64,000 nucleotides of DNA from Clostridia bacterium (GCA_910575245.1 CAJTEN010000004.1:62001-126000); one strand, 5' to 3'. Positions 18,686-27,780 are shown, counted from the stretch's first letter. Translations and numbers: made by a program. The notes: generated from the sequence alone by a model not told the origin.

Positions 18686-18852
18686 TCTAGTGAAATTCTT
18701 ATTTCCATTCGGAATGATAATCGGTTATATCCGGTTCCGGCGATATCAGCCATATTTCACACAGATAAGAAGAATGGCTGGGAATGCAGTGGCAGCGGGT
18801 GGGCAGTTGACCGGCAGCAGTGCAGCATATTGATACAGCCGGAAAGAGGTAT

Positions 18853-19785
18853 ATGGGAAGAAAAGATACGGCGGGCAGGGATTTTTTCTCTGACCCGGAA
18901 CGGTTCGCGGAGTTTTTGAATATTCATCTTTATCACGGGGAGCAGGCAGTTCTGGCGGAGAATCTGATATGCAGGCGGAGGGATTATCCGGCGTTGGCTG
19001 GCATCTATGGAGAGAAGAACCGTGATATACTAATGGCGGATATCAGACACGGAATCAATTACGGCATGGAGTTGGAGACAGAATCCGATTACAGCATGCC
19101 GGAACGGATCATGGTGTATGATGCCTGTGAATACGAAGGGCAGATCAGAAAAATCTATAAGAGACATCGGGAGATGAAGGATTTCGCAGATTATTGTGAG
19201 AAGAAAAGCAGGATGAAGGCAGCGGATTTTCTGTATCCTACAGTGACGATTGTGCTGTATCTGGGTGAAGGACATTGGAAGGGGCGAACGCAGCTGCTTG
19301 AAATGTTTCGGATTTCCGGGCAGGATAGAAAGCTTTTGGATAATAGACTCCATAATTACGATTTCCTGTTGGTGGAAGCGGATTTTGTAAATCCGGAAGA
19401 TTATCAGACCGATTTAAAACATTTTTTCCGGGCCATGCAGTGTCGGCAGGACAGGAAGAAGTTAAGAGAACTTCTGAAATCAGAGGGTTTTGCTGACTTG
19501 AATCCGGAAGCGGAACAGGCGATTGCGGCCTGCCTGAATGTGAAGAAACTGGTTCATATAATGAGGAAGGAGGAACTGCCCATGTGTAAGGCGTTTGATG
19601 AATTAATGGAAGAGGAGCGGCAGAGAGGAAAGTACGAAGGGAAACGCGAGGGCAAGAAGATAGGAAGGAAGCAGGAACGTATTTTGCTTATAAAAAGAAT
19701 GTACAAAAAGGGAATTGAAGAGACATTGATCCGGGAGATAACTGGATGTACGAAGAAGGAGTTCGCGGCGGCGGTAGGAAGATAG
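18853..19785 (+). CDS. Rpn/YhgA-family putative nuclease
   Basis: This 310-aa protein matches the Rpn recombination-promoting nuclease/transposase-like family: start RDFFSDPERFAEFLNIHLYH, the central PTVTIVLYLGEGHWKG stretch (PD-(D/E)XK-like strand region), and a basic coiled C-terminus with EGKREGKKIGRKQERILLIK. Proteins of this family are multicopy in Lachnospiraceae genomes and may act as DNA endonucleases, possibly in phage defence or recombination. ATG 18853 follows GGAAAGAGG; the frame opens earlier at 18820. The gene is alone, driven by the promoter at 18632-18660. Molecular role is inferred from family only. Confidence 0.8.
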   Translation: MGRKDTAGRDFFSDPERFAEFLNIHLYHGEQAVLAENLICRRRDYPALAGIYGEKNRDILMADIRHGINYGMELETESDYSMPERIMVYDACEYEGQIRKIYKRHREMKDFADYCEKKSRMKAADFLYPTVTIVLYLGEGHWKGRTQLLEMFRISGQDRKLLDNRLHNYDFLLVEADFVNPEDYQTDLKHFFRAMQCRQDRKKLRELLKSEGFADLNPEAEQAIAACLNVKKLVHIMRKEELPMCKAFDELMEEERQRGKYEGKREGKKIGRKQERILLIKRMYKKGIEETLIREITGCTKKEFAAAVGR

Positions 19786-19790
19786 GCGTA

Positions 19791-19838
19791 AACTCCCGGC
19801 ATTAAGGCACAGGTCAGCCTTAGGCCGGGAGTTTTTAG
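19791..19838. terminator. Bidirectional intrinsic terminator
   Basis: AACTCCCGGC (19791-19800) pairs with GCCGGGAGTT (19824-19833), with an inner stem TAAGGC/GCCTTA and T run after, A-rich flank before. It serves the convergent Rpn-type gene and asnA. Confidence 0.85.
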
Positions 19839-19852
19839 TGCAATACTGCTCT

Positions 19853-20863
19853 CTACAATAGCTGAATTCCTTTCGCCAGAGCTTCTTTCGTGACATCTTC
19901 CGGCCACAGGGAAGACTGTACTTCCCCGATGTGCGCTTTGCGCAGGAAGAACATACAGATTCGGGACTGTCCGATACCGCCGCCGATGGTGAAGGGAAGT
20001 GCCTCATCAAGCACTGCCTTCTGGAAAGGAAGTTCGGCTCTTTCGGGGCAGCCGGCCTTGTCTAACTGGCTGATCAGTGCCTCACGGTCCACACGGATAC
20101 CCATGGAGGACAGTTCCAGTGCGATGTCGAGCACGGGATAGTAGACAAGAATATCGGCGTTTAATGTCCAGTCATCATAGTCCGGGGCGCGCCCGTCATG
20201 TCTGACACCGGATTCCATCAGGTCGCCGATCTGCATGAGACAGACAGCCCCTTTCGCTTTGGTTATGTAGTATTCCCGCTCCTTCGGTGTATAGTCGGGG
20301 AACATGTTTTCCAGTTCTTGGGTGGTGATGAAGAAGATATCATGGGGAAGGATCTCGCTGATATAGTCGTAGCGGATGGCCATGTATTTTTCGGTCTTGC
20401 GCAGTACTTTGTAGACGGAACTGACAGTTTCCTGCAGGTAATCAAGGGTGCGCTCTTCACGGGAGATGATCTTCTCCCAATCCCACTGGTCTACATAAAT
20501 AGAATGAATATTGTCTGTCATTTCGTCTCTGCGGATGGCGCTCATATCTGTGTAGAGCCCTTCTCCGTGGGAAAATCCGTATTTCTTGAGTGCCATTCGC
20601 TTCCATTTGGCAAGGGAATGCACGATTTCCGCCTGGGAATCGTTCTGCTCTTTGATGCCGAAGGAGACCGGACGTTCCACACCATTCAGGTTATCGTTCA
20701 GTCCGGAAGACGGGTCAACGAAAAGCGGTGCGGATACACGCAGTAAACGGAGTTCTTCCGCCAGCAGAACCTGAAAGAAGTCTTTCACTGTCTTGATGCC
20801 GATCTGCGTGTCATGCAGATTCAGCGCCGACTTGTAATCTTTGGGAATCATTAAATTATCCAT
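19853..20863 (-). CDS. asnA: Aspartate--ammonia ligase (asparagine synthetase A)
   Basis: This 336-aa enzyme makes asparagine from aspartate, ammonia and ATP. It shows the AsnA hallmarks: the start IPKDYKSALNLHDTQIGIKT, SAPLFVDPSSGLNDNLNGVE, AEIVHSLAKWKRMALKKYGF, YVDQWDWEKII and the C-terminal GGGIGQSRICMFFL, resembling a class II tRNA-synthetase fold. Length is as expected (about 330). I choose ATG 20863, preceded on the minus strand by GTGAGG; the frame to 20920 adds atypical residues. It is a single-gene unit convergent with the Rpn-type gene. Confidence 0.97.
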   Translation of the reverse strand: MDNLMIPKDYKSALNLHDTQIGIKTVKDFFQVLLAEELRLLRVSAPLFVDPSSGLNDNLNGVERPVSFGIKEQNDSQAEIVHSLAKWKRMALKKYGFSHGEGLYTDMSAIRRDEMTDNIHSIYVDQWDWEKIISREERTLDYLQETVSSVYKVLRKTEKYMAIRYDYISEILPHDIFFITTQELENMFPDYTPKEREYYITKAKGAVCLMQIGDLMESGVRHDGRAPDYDDWTLNADILVYYPVLDIALELSSMGIRVDREALISQLDKAGCPERAELPFQKAVLDEALPFTIGGGIGQSRICMFFLRKAHIGEVQSSLWPEDVTKEALAKGIQLL

Positions 20864-20994
20864 AGAAAACCTCACTTTAATTATTCTGTTGTATCTGTAT
20901 CTCTTCACTGTTATATGCATATAGATACGTTTCAGTACTATTTAACTGCTTTTCGGAAAAGAAATCAAGGTAAATCAAAAGAAAAAACAGATTA

Positions 20995-21072
20995 CAAACA
21001 AATGTTCGAAAAAACTATTGCAATATCCTTTCCTGTATGGTATTATTCATATACGGAAAGAACATATGTTCT
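20995..21072 (+). promoter_or_regulatory. Promoter with LexA-like (SOS) boxes
   Basis: TTGCAA (21018-21023), 17 bp, TATTAT (21041-21046) form a plus-strand promoter. Thirteen bases after the -10 lies a perfect palindrome AGAACATATGTTCT (21059-21072), matching the Gram-positive LexA core GAAC-N4-GTTC. A degenerate second box, CAAACAAATGTTCG (20995-21008), sits just upstream of the -35. This predicts SOS control of the radical SAM/DUF4130 pair downstream. A palindromic element (21180-21365) lies between the promoter and the genes. Confidence 0.6.
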
Positions 21073-21150
21073 AAGTTGATGATTAATGGGGATTGATCTG
21101 TCAATAGAAGCAATTGTGAAAGAGGGATTTTTTGAAATACGCAAATGCTA

Positions 21151-21383
21151 TTACAATGAGCAGCTGGAGGCTGTGAATCAATGTCATTTAGTTAAGTCCA
21201 TACACAGCGTCTGATATGATAGGATTCTCCTTAGTGCCACCCCCTAACGCCGGTACTTAATGAGGTTTTCCACGAATTTAGTACCGCGGCGTTTGGAACT
21301 GAGCGAAAGCGCGTCCTCAGGAGATTCCTGTCATGTCAGGCGCGTCCGGCTTAACTTAACGACATGGGGCTGTGAATAGCAAC
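21151..21383. repeat. REP-like palindrome split by the 187-bp element
   Basis: The left part TTACAATGAGCAGC...GGCTGTGAAT (21151-21178) and right part GGGGCTGTGAATAGCAAC (21366-21383) flank the palindromic element. Joined, they form a small palindrome of the type seen again around 48163-48390. GGCTGTGAAT is present on both sides (21169-21178 and 21368-21377), as expected of target duplication. Confidence 0.55.
21180..21365 (-). mobile_element. 187-bp palindromic element family 1, copy A (MITE-like)
   Basis: Inverted ends AATGTCATTTAGTTAAG and CTTAACTTAACGACAT bracket a sequence that is almost wholly self-complementary, with a central hairpin around GTTTTCCAC. It is inverted relative to copies B (48190-48377) and C (58253-58439). 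It has no coding capacity. Flanking 10-bp direct repeats start 199 bases apart. No transposase in the window has matching ends. Confidence 0.75.
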
Positions 21384-21407
21384 AATTTTCGGTCAAGGGG
21401 ATTTATG

Positions 21408-22757
21408 ATGGATATCAGGATAGCACCGCAGATGTCGGTAATGGATAAGCTTAAGATACTTGCAGATGCGGCGAAATATGATGTGTCATGCAGTTCCAGC
21501 GGTTCATCACGGAAGAATGATGGTACGGGACTGGGGAATACTGTTGCGGCAGGCTTATGTCACAGTTTTGGTGCGGACGGAAGATGTATTTCTTTATTGA
21601 AGATATTGTTTACCAATGAATGTATTTATGACTGCAGATATTGTATCAACAGACATTCCAATGACGTACCACGGGCCTCGTTTACACCGGATGAAGTATG
21701 TGAACTGACGATGGAGTTTTACAGACGTAATTATATAGAAGGTTTGTTCTTAAGCTCAGGGATATTATATAGTCCCAGTTATACAATGGAACTGATCTGT
21801 GAGACAGTTTATAAACTGCGGACAGTGCATCGGTTCCAGGGATATATTCATGTGAAAGCCATACCGGGAGCGGATCCTCTGTTGATTCAGAGAGCCGGTT
21901 ATCTGGCTGACCGTATGAGTGTGAATCTTGAGATGGCCACGGCGGAGGGATTGCGGGAGATGGCGCCCAATAAGCACAGGCAGACAATCCTGAAGCCGAT
22001 GCGTCAGATTCAGAACAGCATTGCTGAGAATAAGAACGAACTTACCTTATATAAACACGCACCACGTTTCTGTGAAGCGGGACAGTCTACGCAGATGGTT
22101 GTGGGTGCTCTGCCGGAGAGTGATTATCAGGTTATGTCGGTAGCAGAGAGTCTGTATGATAAATTTTCGCTTAAGAGAGTGTATTACTCTGCCTTCGTGA
22201 ATGTGAATGAAAACAAACAGCTGCCCTCAGCGTCGGCAGGACCGCCGCTTCTTCGGGAGCATCGGCTATATCAGGCAGACTGGCTTCTTCGTTTTTATGG
22301 ATTTAAGGTGGACGAACTGCTGACGGAAGAGCGGCCGAATTTCAACATGAATATAGACCCGAAAGCAGACTGGGCAGTTCACCATCTGGAAGTGTTTCCG
22401 GTGGAGATCAATCGGGCAGAGTATCGTCTGCTGCTGCGCATCCCGGGAATCGGGGTTAAAAGCGCCAGGCGTATTATTGCCGCCAGACGGTTCGGCAATC
22501 TGACTTTTGAAGATCTGAAGAAGATGGGAGTTGTGTTGAAACGCGCCTTGTATTTTATTACCTGTAACGGGAGAATGATGTATTCGACCAGAATAGAGAA
22601 AGATTATATTGTGCGGAATCTGACGTATCAGAATCAGATGGGTAGAGGAGAGAAGCTTCCCTTCCTGATGGATGGAACACCGTACCGGCAAATGTCACTA
22701 TTTGACGCCGTACCGGAGGATTTCAGATTCTGTTCTACGGTACAGAAGGCGCAGTAA
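21408..22757 (+). CDS. Putative DNA modification/repair radical SAM protein
   Basis: This protein of about 449 aa has a radical SAM cluster motif C-IYD-C-RY-C (Cys72, 76, 79) and a C-terminal helix-hairpin-helix (LLRIPGIGVKSARRIIAARR), which suggests DNA or nucleic-acid contact. It matches the radical SAM family (TIGR03916 type) that is nearly always next to a small DUF4130-type protein, and that partner follows here 69 bases later. Substrate and product are not established for the family. AAGGGG precedes ATG 21408 by seven bases (21405 is an alternative). A LexA-like box upstream supports a DNA-damage role. Confidence 0.9.
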   Translation: MDIRIAPQMSVMDKLKILADAAKYDVSCSSSGSSRKNDGTGLGNTVAAGLCHSFGADGRCISLLKILFTNECIYDCRYCINRHSNDVPRASFTPDEVCELTMEFYRRNYIEGLFLSSGILYSPSYTMELICETVYKLRTVHRFQGYIHVKAIPGADPLLIQRAGYLADRMSVNLEMATAEGLREMAPNKHRQTILKPMRQIQNSIAENKNELTLYKHAPRFCEAGQSTQMVVGALPESDYQVMSVAESLYDKFSLKRVYYSAFVNVNENKQLPSASAGPPLLREHRLYQADWLLRFYGFKVDELLTEERPNFNMNIDPKADWAVHHLEVFPVEINRAEYRLLLRIPGIGVKSARRIIAARRFGNLTFEDLKKMGVVLKRALYFITCNGRMMYSTRIEKDYIVRNLTYQNQMGRGEKLPFLMDGTPYRQMSLFDAVPEDFRFCSTVQKAQ

Positions 22758-22826
22758 TATACAGATTGGTCTGCTCTGTGACGTTGTGCTGCGTATATTG
22801 GCAGTCTTTTTGCAGAAGGAAGGTGT

Positions 22827-23612
22827 ATGATGGAGGAGAAATATATTATCTGTGAGGATTCCCTGGAAGGGATCTTTACGGCAATTTATGATGCGTATGC
22901 GCTGCGGGAGGAACACGGGCATCTTCATGTGCAGGTGGGAGAGGAAGAGAATTATAGATTATTTGCTGTTTACCTGCATAGTCAGCCGGATATTGACAAG
23001 ACTAATAAGGTGATACGTACCTTAAAAGACCGGCTGGGAGATCATGTATACGGTGCGGTCTGTCGTGCTGCGGCATCTTCTGCCAGGGATAAAGGGGATG
23101 CTGTGTACCATACGGTAGTGGACGGCATTACCGCAGGGCATGGCAGACGGACGATGGAGAACCTGTGTGACCCGTATGTGAACAGGACCTTTCAGCTAGC
23201 CAGATACACTGCCAATGAAGTGCATCGGGAGTTGGAATTTATAAGGTTTCAGGAACTTGAGCAGGGTATTCTGTACTCCAGGATCGGTCCGGAGAATCAT
23301 GTGATGCCCTTTATCATGCCGCATTTTGCGGATCGTCTTGCACCGGAGAATTTCATGATACATGATGAAAACAGAGGGGTGTTTGGCGTACATCCGGCCC
23401 ATAAAGAATGGTATCTGGTATCAGGAATTGAGGAGGGGACAGGGGAAATACAGGAGAAGGCCCGCTACTCTGATCAGGAGCAGAAATATCAGGAGATGTT
23501 TACACTTTTCCACAAGACGATAGCGATCAGGGAACGATATAACCGCCGATTGCAGCAGCAGATGCTGCCGCTGCGCTTCCAAGATTATATGGTAGAATTC
23601 CTTCAAAAATGA
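22827..23612 (+). CDS. DUF4130-type DNA metabolism protein, partner of the radical SAM enzyme
   Basis: This 261-aa protein has the family features ICEDSLEGIFTAIYDAY at the start, a middle ANEVHRELEFIRFQE, and FMIHDENRGVFGVHPAHKEW near 200, followed by a C-terminal tail to LRFQDYMVEFLQK. It is the obligate neighbour of the TIGR03916-type radical SAM enzyme (known as SAM_7_link proteins); some relatives are fused to uracil-DNA glycosylase domains. AAGGAAGGTGT precedes the start. Both should be co-transcribed. Biochemical role unknown. Confidence 0.88.
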   Translation: MMEEKYIICEDSLEGIFTAIYDAYALREEHGHLHVQVGEEENYRLFAVYLHSQPDIDKTNKVIRTLKDRLGDHVYGAVCRAAASSARDKGDAVYHTVVDGITAGHGRRTMENLCDPYVNRTFQLARYTANEVHRELEFIRFQELEQGILYSRIGPENHVMPFIMPHFADRLAPENFMIHDENRGVFGVHPAHKEWYLVSGIEEGTGEIQEKARYSDQEQKYQEMFTLFHKTIAIRERYNRRLQQQMLPLRFQDYMVEFLQK

Positions 23613-23751
23613 ATAATCTGTATTTGACCAAAATAGCCAGATTTGGCGATAATAGGAATATTAAACAAAATTTTTTTTGATGTCAAACTTCTGTTTGTGA
23701 GGATGTCAGAAAATGTGGAAATTGCTTGCGAAGAGGGAACAAAACCGGCAC

Positions 23752-23855
23752 TTTACAAACATTCGGAATGGTGTATAATCATTTCAAACGAGAAGAAGAA
23801 GGATGCGTGTATACTCGGCACAGTGAGTGCGCAGAGTTGTGCCATAGTTTTTTTT
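23752..23855 (+). promoter_or_regulatory. Promoter followed by terminator-like attenuator
   Basis: TTTACA (23752-23757), 16 bp, TATAAT (23774-23779). About 30 bases into the transcript comes GGCACA (23817-23822) pairing with TGTGCC (23838-23843), then ATAG and eight T (23848-23855). The HPr-like gene starts 60 bases later, so the hairpin can act as an early terminator or attenuator. The rest of the 303-base gap shows no credible gene. Confidence 0.55.
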
Positions 23856-23915
23856 CTCGTTATGTGGTATTATGTCGTGATATGGTAGGTTCCTGAAGAA
23901 AGGAAGGTAAATGTT

Positions 23916-24140
23916 ATGCAGCATAAAATTAAATTAAGACCTGAGGAAGTAAAAGATTTCGTCTCTGCAGCAACCAAATGTATCTTTGACGTAGATATTT
24001 CTTATAACAGATTTGTTGTGGATGCCAAGTCTATCATAGGTGTGTTAGGACTCAATTTCAATCAGGTTCTGACAGTTTCCGTGAATGGATATGATGAAGA
24101 CTTTGAGAGATATCTGAAGAAATTTGCGGTGGCATGTTGA
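23916..24140 (+). CDS. HPr-like protein lacking the phosphorylated histidine
   Basis: This 74-aa protein has the HPr/PtsH size and fold pattern: an N-terminal strand, a first helix (residues 9-20), RFVVDAKSIIGVLGLNF (32-48) equivalent to the Ser46 region, and a final helix EDFERYLKKFA. The active-site loop that should read GLHARPA is LRPEEVKDFV, with no His15. Ser39 in DAKSIIGV is kept. So it cannot pass phosphate in the sugar PTS; a regulatory or binding role is more likely. AAGGAAGG precedes the start. It is a monocistronic unit between an attenuator-like leader and a terminator. Confidence 0.8.
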   Translation: MQHKIKLRPEEVKDFVSAATKCIFDVDISYNRFVVDAKSIIGVLGLNFNQVLTVSVNGYDEDFERYLKKFAVAC

Positions 24141-24248
24141 TCATATGTTGTACAGGAAGTTGTGCTGTGTAACTTGATGATGAGCACAACGCAATTGTAT
24201 CATCCGGGCTATGATGCAGAGCGGCCTGGTAAAAGAACAGTTACATTG

Positions 24249-24292
24249 ACTCCCTATCTGAGATAGCGTAATATCTTAGCAGGGAGTTTTTT
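24249..24292 (+). terminator. Intrinsic terminator after the HPr-like gene
   Basis: ACTCCCT (24249-24255) pairs with AGGGAGT (24281-24287), with an inner stem AGATA/TATCT and six T at 24287-24292. Confidence 0.8.
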
Positions 24293-24344
24293 AATTTCCT
24301 TATTTATGTGGCCGGTAACAGTATGTGACTATGAGGATTAATTT

Positions 24345-26915
24345 ATGGATATACAGATTTCGGTTCGGAGCCTGGTGGAATTTATACTGCGCTCAGGCAA
24401 TATAGACAATCGAAGGGCAGCGTCCCCGGAGAATGCGATGCAGGAGGGCGGCCGTATCCATCGCATGATACAGAGACGGATGGGGCCGGAGTATCAGGCG
24501 GAGGTAGGATTGCGGTATGTTTACGATGCAGGTGAATACGAGATCATAGTGGAAGGACGGGCAGACGGTATTATCACAGAGAATACCATGAATCTGGGCG
24601 TGGAGAGTAGAAGTACGCTTAAGGAGGATGTCCCGCTGTTATTTGTGGAGACAGAACAGAAGCCGGAAGAGCAGGGACAGACACAGCCGATCAGCGGACC
24701 ACAGGCTGCCGGGCAGGCGCAGCCGACAGGTGGATCACAGGCTGTCGGGCAGATACAGCGGATAATCGTGACGATAGACGAGATTAAAGGCACATTTCAT
24801 GATGTAAAGAAGATGAAGGGTCCGGTGCAGGTACATTTGGCGCAGGCGAAATGCTATGCCTACATATATGCTGAACAGAAGAAATTATCTGAAATCCGTG
24901 TGAGGATGACATATTGTCATATGGAAACAGAGGAAATACGATATTTTCACTACGATTTTACGTTTGAGGAATTGCAGGACTGGTTTGCGGATGTGATGCG
25001 GCAGTACCGCAAATGGGCAGATTACGGTTTCGCGTGGCAGAAGATAAGACAGGAATCCATTAAGGCGCTTCCGTTTCCCTACGCCTACAGAGAGGGACAG
25101 AAGGAGCTTGTAACTTATGTTTATCAGACCATTTATCATAAGAGGAAACTCTTCATTGAGGCGCCCACCGGAGTAGGGAAGACAATTTCTACGGTTTTTC
25201 CGGCATTAAAGGCAATGGGAGAGGGGATGTGTGAACGGATTTTCTATTTGACTGCCAAGACGATTACCCGGACGGTGGCGGATCATACTTTTGCTCTGCT
25301 GCGGGAACATGGCCTGAAATGTAAGAGCGTGATTCTGACAGCGAAAGATAAGATATGCCTTATGGAAGAAACCGAATGTAATCCGGAGTATTGTCCGTAT
25401 GCCAAGGGACACTACGACAGGATCAACGAGGGGATGTATGATCTGCTTATTCATGAGGATGTCTACAGCAGAGAGAAGATAGAAGAGTACGCGAAGAAAC
25501 ACAGAGTCTGTCCCTTCGAGATGTGTCTGGATATGAGCCTGTTTTCCGATGCCGTAATCTGCGATTACAATTACGTGTTTGATCCTCATGTCTATCTGCG
25601 GCGGTTCTTTGCGGAAGGCGTCCGGGGAGAATATATTTTCCTGATCGATGAGGCGCATAATCTGGTGGAGCGGGGCAGAGATATGTACAGCGCAGTGTTG
25701 TGCAAGGAAGACTTTTTGGCATTGAAACGGACCGTCAAGGCGTATGACGGGAGGATCGCACAGAATCTGGATAAATGTAACAGAGAACTGCTGGCCTTGA
25801 AAAGAGAGTGCGAGACTTACAGGATAGTGGATTGTATTGATCCTTTTGTGCGGGCGCTTACCAGGCTGGGAGCGGCGGTTGAGGATTATCTGGAAGACCA
25901 CGAGGACAGTCCGGTGAGGAAGGAAATCCTGGAATTCTATTTTGAGGTTTCTCATTTTCTGCAAATGTATGAGTTGATGGATGAAAGCTATGTGTCATAT
26001 ACGGAGCTGGAGTCCGACGGAAGCTTTATCGTGAAACTGTTCTGTGTCAATCCGTCTAAGAATCTGCGGGAGTGTATGATGAGGGGCAGAAGTACGATAC
26101 TTTTTTCCGCAACACTTCTTCCGATACAATACTATAAGCGGCTGCTCGGAGCGGATGAGGGGGATTATGAAGTATATGCCAAGTCAGTTTTCAGGCCGGA
26201 AAAGATGGGTCTTTATATAGGAAGTGATGTAACCAGCAGGTATGCCCGCAGGGGTGATGCGGAATATTATCGGATTGCTTCCTATATATATGAGGTAGTT
26301 GGGAAACGCCACGGCAATTATATGCTGTTCTTCCCGTCTCATGCATTTTTAAGGCAGGTCTATGAGATTTATATGAAATATTTTAATGCGGACGGGGAAG
26401 TGGAATGTATCATTCAGGAAGATTATATGAATGAACATGCCAGGGAGGAGTTTCTTAACAGATTTACCGGAAATGAGGATTGTGACCTGAATGCCATGAT
26501 TCATATGGATATTGAGATGGAAGAGGAGAAGAGTCTGGTAGGGTTCTGTGTGTTGGGCGGTATCTTCAGCGAAGGAATTGATCTTAAGAATGACAGTTTG
26601 ATCGGAGCAATCATTATCGGGACAGGACTGCCGCAGGTCTGCAACGAGCGGGAGATTTTAAAGCAGTATTTTGACGGATGGGGAGAAAACGGGTTTGATT
26701 ATGCCTATCGCTATCCGGGTATGAATAAGGTACTGCAGGCAGCAGGAAGGGTGATCCGTACAGTGGATGATTTCGGTATCGTGTCACTGCTGGATGAGCG
26801 GTTCCTGGCGCCGGCTTATCAGAAATTATTTCCGAGGGAGTGGAGTAACTACCAAATTGTTAATATTGACCGAATTGGTCGAAAGGTCGAACGCTTCTGG
26901 GATGAATGGCTGTAG
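24345..26915 (+). CDS. DinG/XPD-like ATP-dependent DNA helicase with N-terminal nuclease-like domain
   Basis: This 856-aa protein starts with a PD-(D/E)XK-like region (GGRIHRMIQRRM, VEGRADGII, DEIKGTFHDV, HLAQAKCYAYIY), broken by a Gln/Gly-rich insert (about residues 105-130). Then comes an SF2 helicase: Walker A EAPTGVGKT (about 278), four-Cys iron-sulphur region (CLMEETEC, CPYAKG, CPFEMC), DEAH box LIDEAHN (about 435), SATLLP, GGIFSEGIDL and QAAGRVIRT. It is the Rad3/DinG type that unwinds damaged or forked DNA 5' to 3'. It ends four bases from the convergent endonuclease IV gene. Clostridial relatives often have this fused form; the nuclease activity is inferred. Confidence 0.9.
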   Translation: MDIQISVRSLVEFILRSGNIDNRRAASPENAMQEGGRIHRMIQRRMGPEYQAEVGLRYVYDAGEYEIIVEGRADGIITENTMNLGVESRSTLKEDVPLLFVETEQKPEEQGQTQPISGPQAAGQAQPTGGSQAVGQIQRIIVTIDEIKGTFHDVKKMKGPVQVHLAQAKCYAYIYAEQKKLSEIRVRMTYCHMETEEIRYFHYDFTFEELQDWFADVMRQYRKWADYGFAWQKIRQESIKALPFPYAYREGQKELVTYVYQTIYHKRKLFIEAPTGVGKTISTVFPALKAMGEGMCERIFYLTAKTITRTVADHTFALLREHGLKCKSVILTAKDKICLMEETECNPEYCPYAKGHYDRINEGMYDLLIHEDVYSREKIEEYAKKHRVCPFEMCLDMSLFSDAVICDYNYVFDPHVYLRRFFAEGVRGEYIFLIDEAHNLVERGRDMYSAVLCKEDFLALKRTVKAYDGRIAQNLDKCNRELLALKRECETYRIVDCIDPFVRALTRLGAAVEDYLEDHEDSPVRKEILEFYFEVSHFLQMYELMDESYVSYTELESDGSFIVKLFCVNPSKNLRECMMRGRSTILFSATLLPIQYYKRLLGADEGDYEVYAKSVFRPEKMGLYIGSDVTSRYARRGDAEYYRIASYIYEVVGKRHGNYMLFFPSHAFLRQVYEIYMKYFNADGEVECIIQEDYMNEHAREEFLNRFTGNEDCDLNAMIHMDIEMEEEKSLVGFCVLGGIFSEGIDLKNDSLIGAIIIGTGLPQVCNEREILKQYFDGWGENGFDYAYRYPGMNKVLQAAGRVIRTVDDFGIVSLLDERFLAPAYQKLFPREWSNYQIVNIDRIGRKVERFWDEWL

Positions 26916-26919
26916 AGAT

Positions 26920-27780
26920 TTATTGGCGCAACAATGCGATTTCTTCTTTGTAAGGTGCAACCTTTTTGTCCGGATCAGTCAATGATGGAACGTAAGGTGT
27001 CTCCAGAATTTTAGGCAAGTGGAGGAAGTCGGGATGGTGGACGATGCGGCGCAGGGCCTCTGTTCCTATGAAGCCATCTCCGATATTGGCATGACGGTCT
27101 TTGCCGGCCCCTCGTTCATTCTTGCTGTCGTTGATGTGGAACAGAGCAATCTTATCTTTACCGATCAGACGGTCGAAGCTGTCTATTACACTGTCAAAAT
27201 CATGAACAATGTCATACCCTGCATCGTGCAGGTGGCAGGTATCCATGCAGACACGCAGTTTATCATTAAGTTTTACTTTATCGAAGATGGCTGCCAGCTC
27301 TTCAAAGTTCCGCCCGATCTCAGAGCCTTTTCCGGCCATGGTTTCGAGTGCGATATAGCAATTCTGGCCGTGGGTCAGCACTTCATTCAATCCTTGAGCG
27401 ATTCGGTCAATACCGGCTTTTTGTCCGGCGCCTACGTGGGAACCAGGATGCAGGATCAGAATCCGGGATCCCATGGCTATGGTACGTTCGATCTCCAGTG
27501 ACAGGAATTCGACAGCAATTTCATAGGTGGATGGGTTAACTGTGTTGGCCAGATTGATAATATACGGAGCGTGGACAACAAAGTCTTCGATACCGTGGGA
27601 ATGCATACATTCCCAGGCTGGAGCAATACGCAGTTCAGAGATATCCTTACGCCGGGTGTTCTGCGGTGCACCGGTGTATAGCATAAAAGTATCGGCATCG
27701 TAGGAGAGCGCTTCCTTCACAGATCCAAGCATCATGTCCTTTCCGCTCATTCCCACATGGGAGCCTAATATTGGCATCAT
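26920..27780 (-). CDS. nfo: Endonuclease IV (deoxyribonuclease IV)
   Basis: This 286-aa enzyme cleaves DNA at abasic sites. It has the TIM-barrel metal-binding motifs of the family: GSHVGMSG at the start, [45 protein letters not shown]-type region and ILETPYVP. Length is normal (about 280). AAAGGAATGATGTT precedes ATG 27780. It adds base-excision repair to the neighbouring helicase and radical SAM pair. Confidence 0.96.
   Translation of the reverse strand: MMPILGSHVGMSGKDMMLGSVKEALSYDADTFMLYTGAPQNTRRKDISELRIAPAWECMHSHGIEDFVVHAPYIINLANTVNPSTYEIAVEFLSLEIERTIAMGSRILILHPGSHVGAGQKAGIDRIAQGLNEVLTHGQNCYIALETMAGKGSEIGRNFEELAAIFDKVKLNDKLRVCMDTCHLHDAGYDIVHDFDSVIDSFDRLIGKDKIALFHINDSKNERGAGKDRHANIGDGFIGTEALRRIVHHPDFLHLPKILETPYVPSLTDPDKKVAPYKEEIALLRQ

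Noticed and set aside
23643..23888. 81-aa open frame before the HPr-like gene
   Set aside because: It covers the HPr-like promoter and the terminator-like hairpin and lacks a good ribosome binding site.
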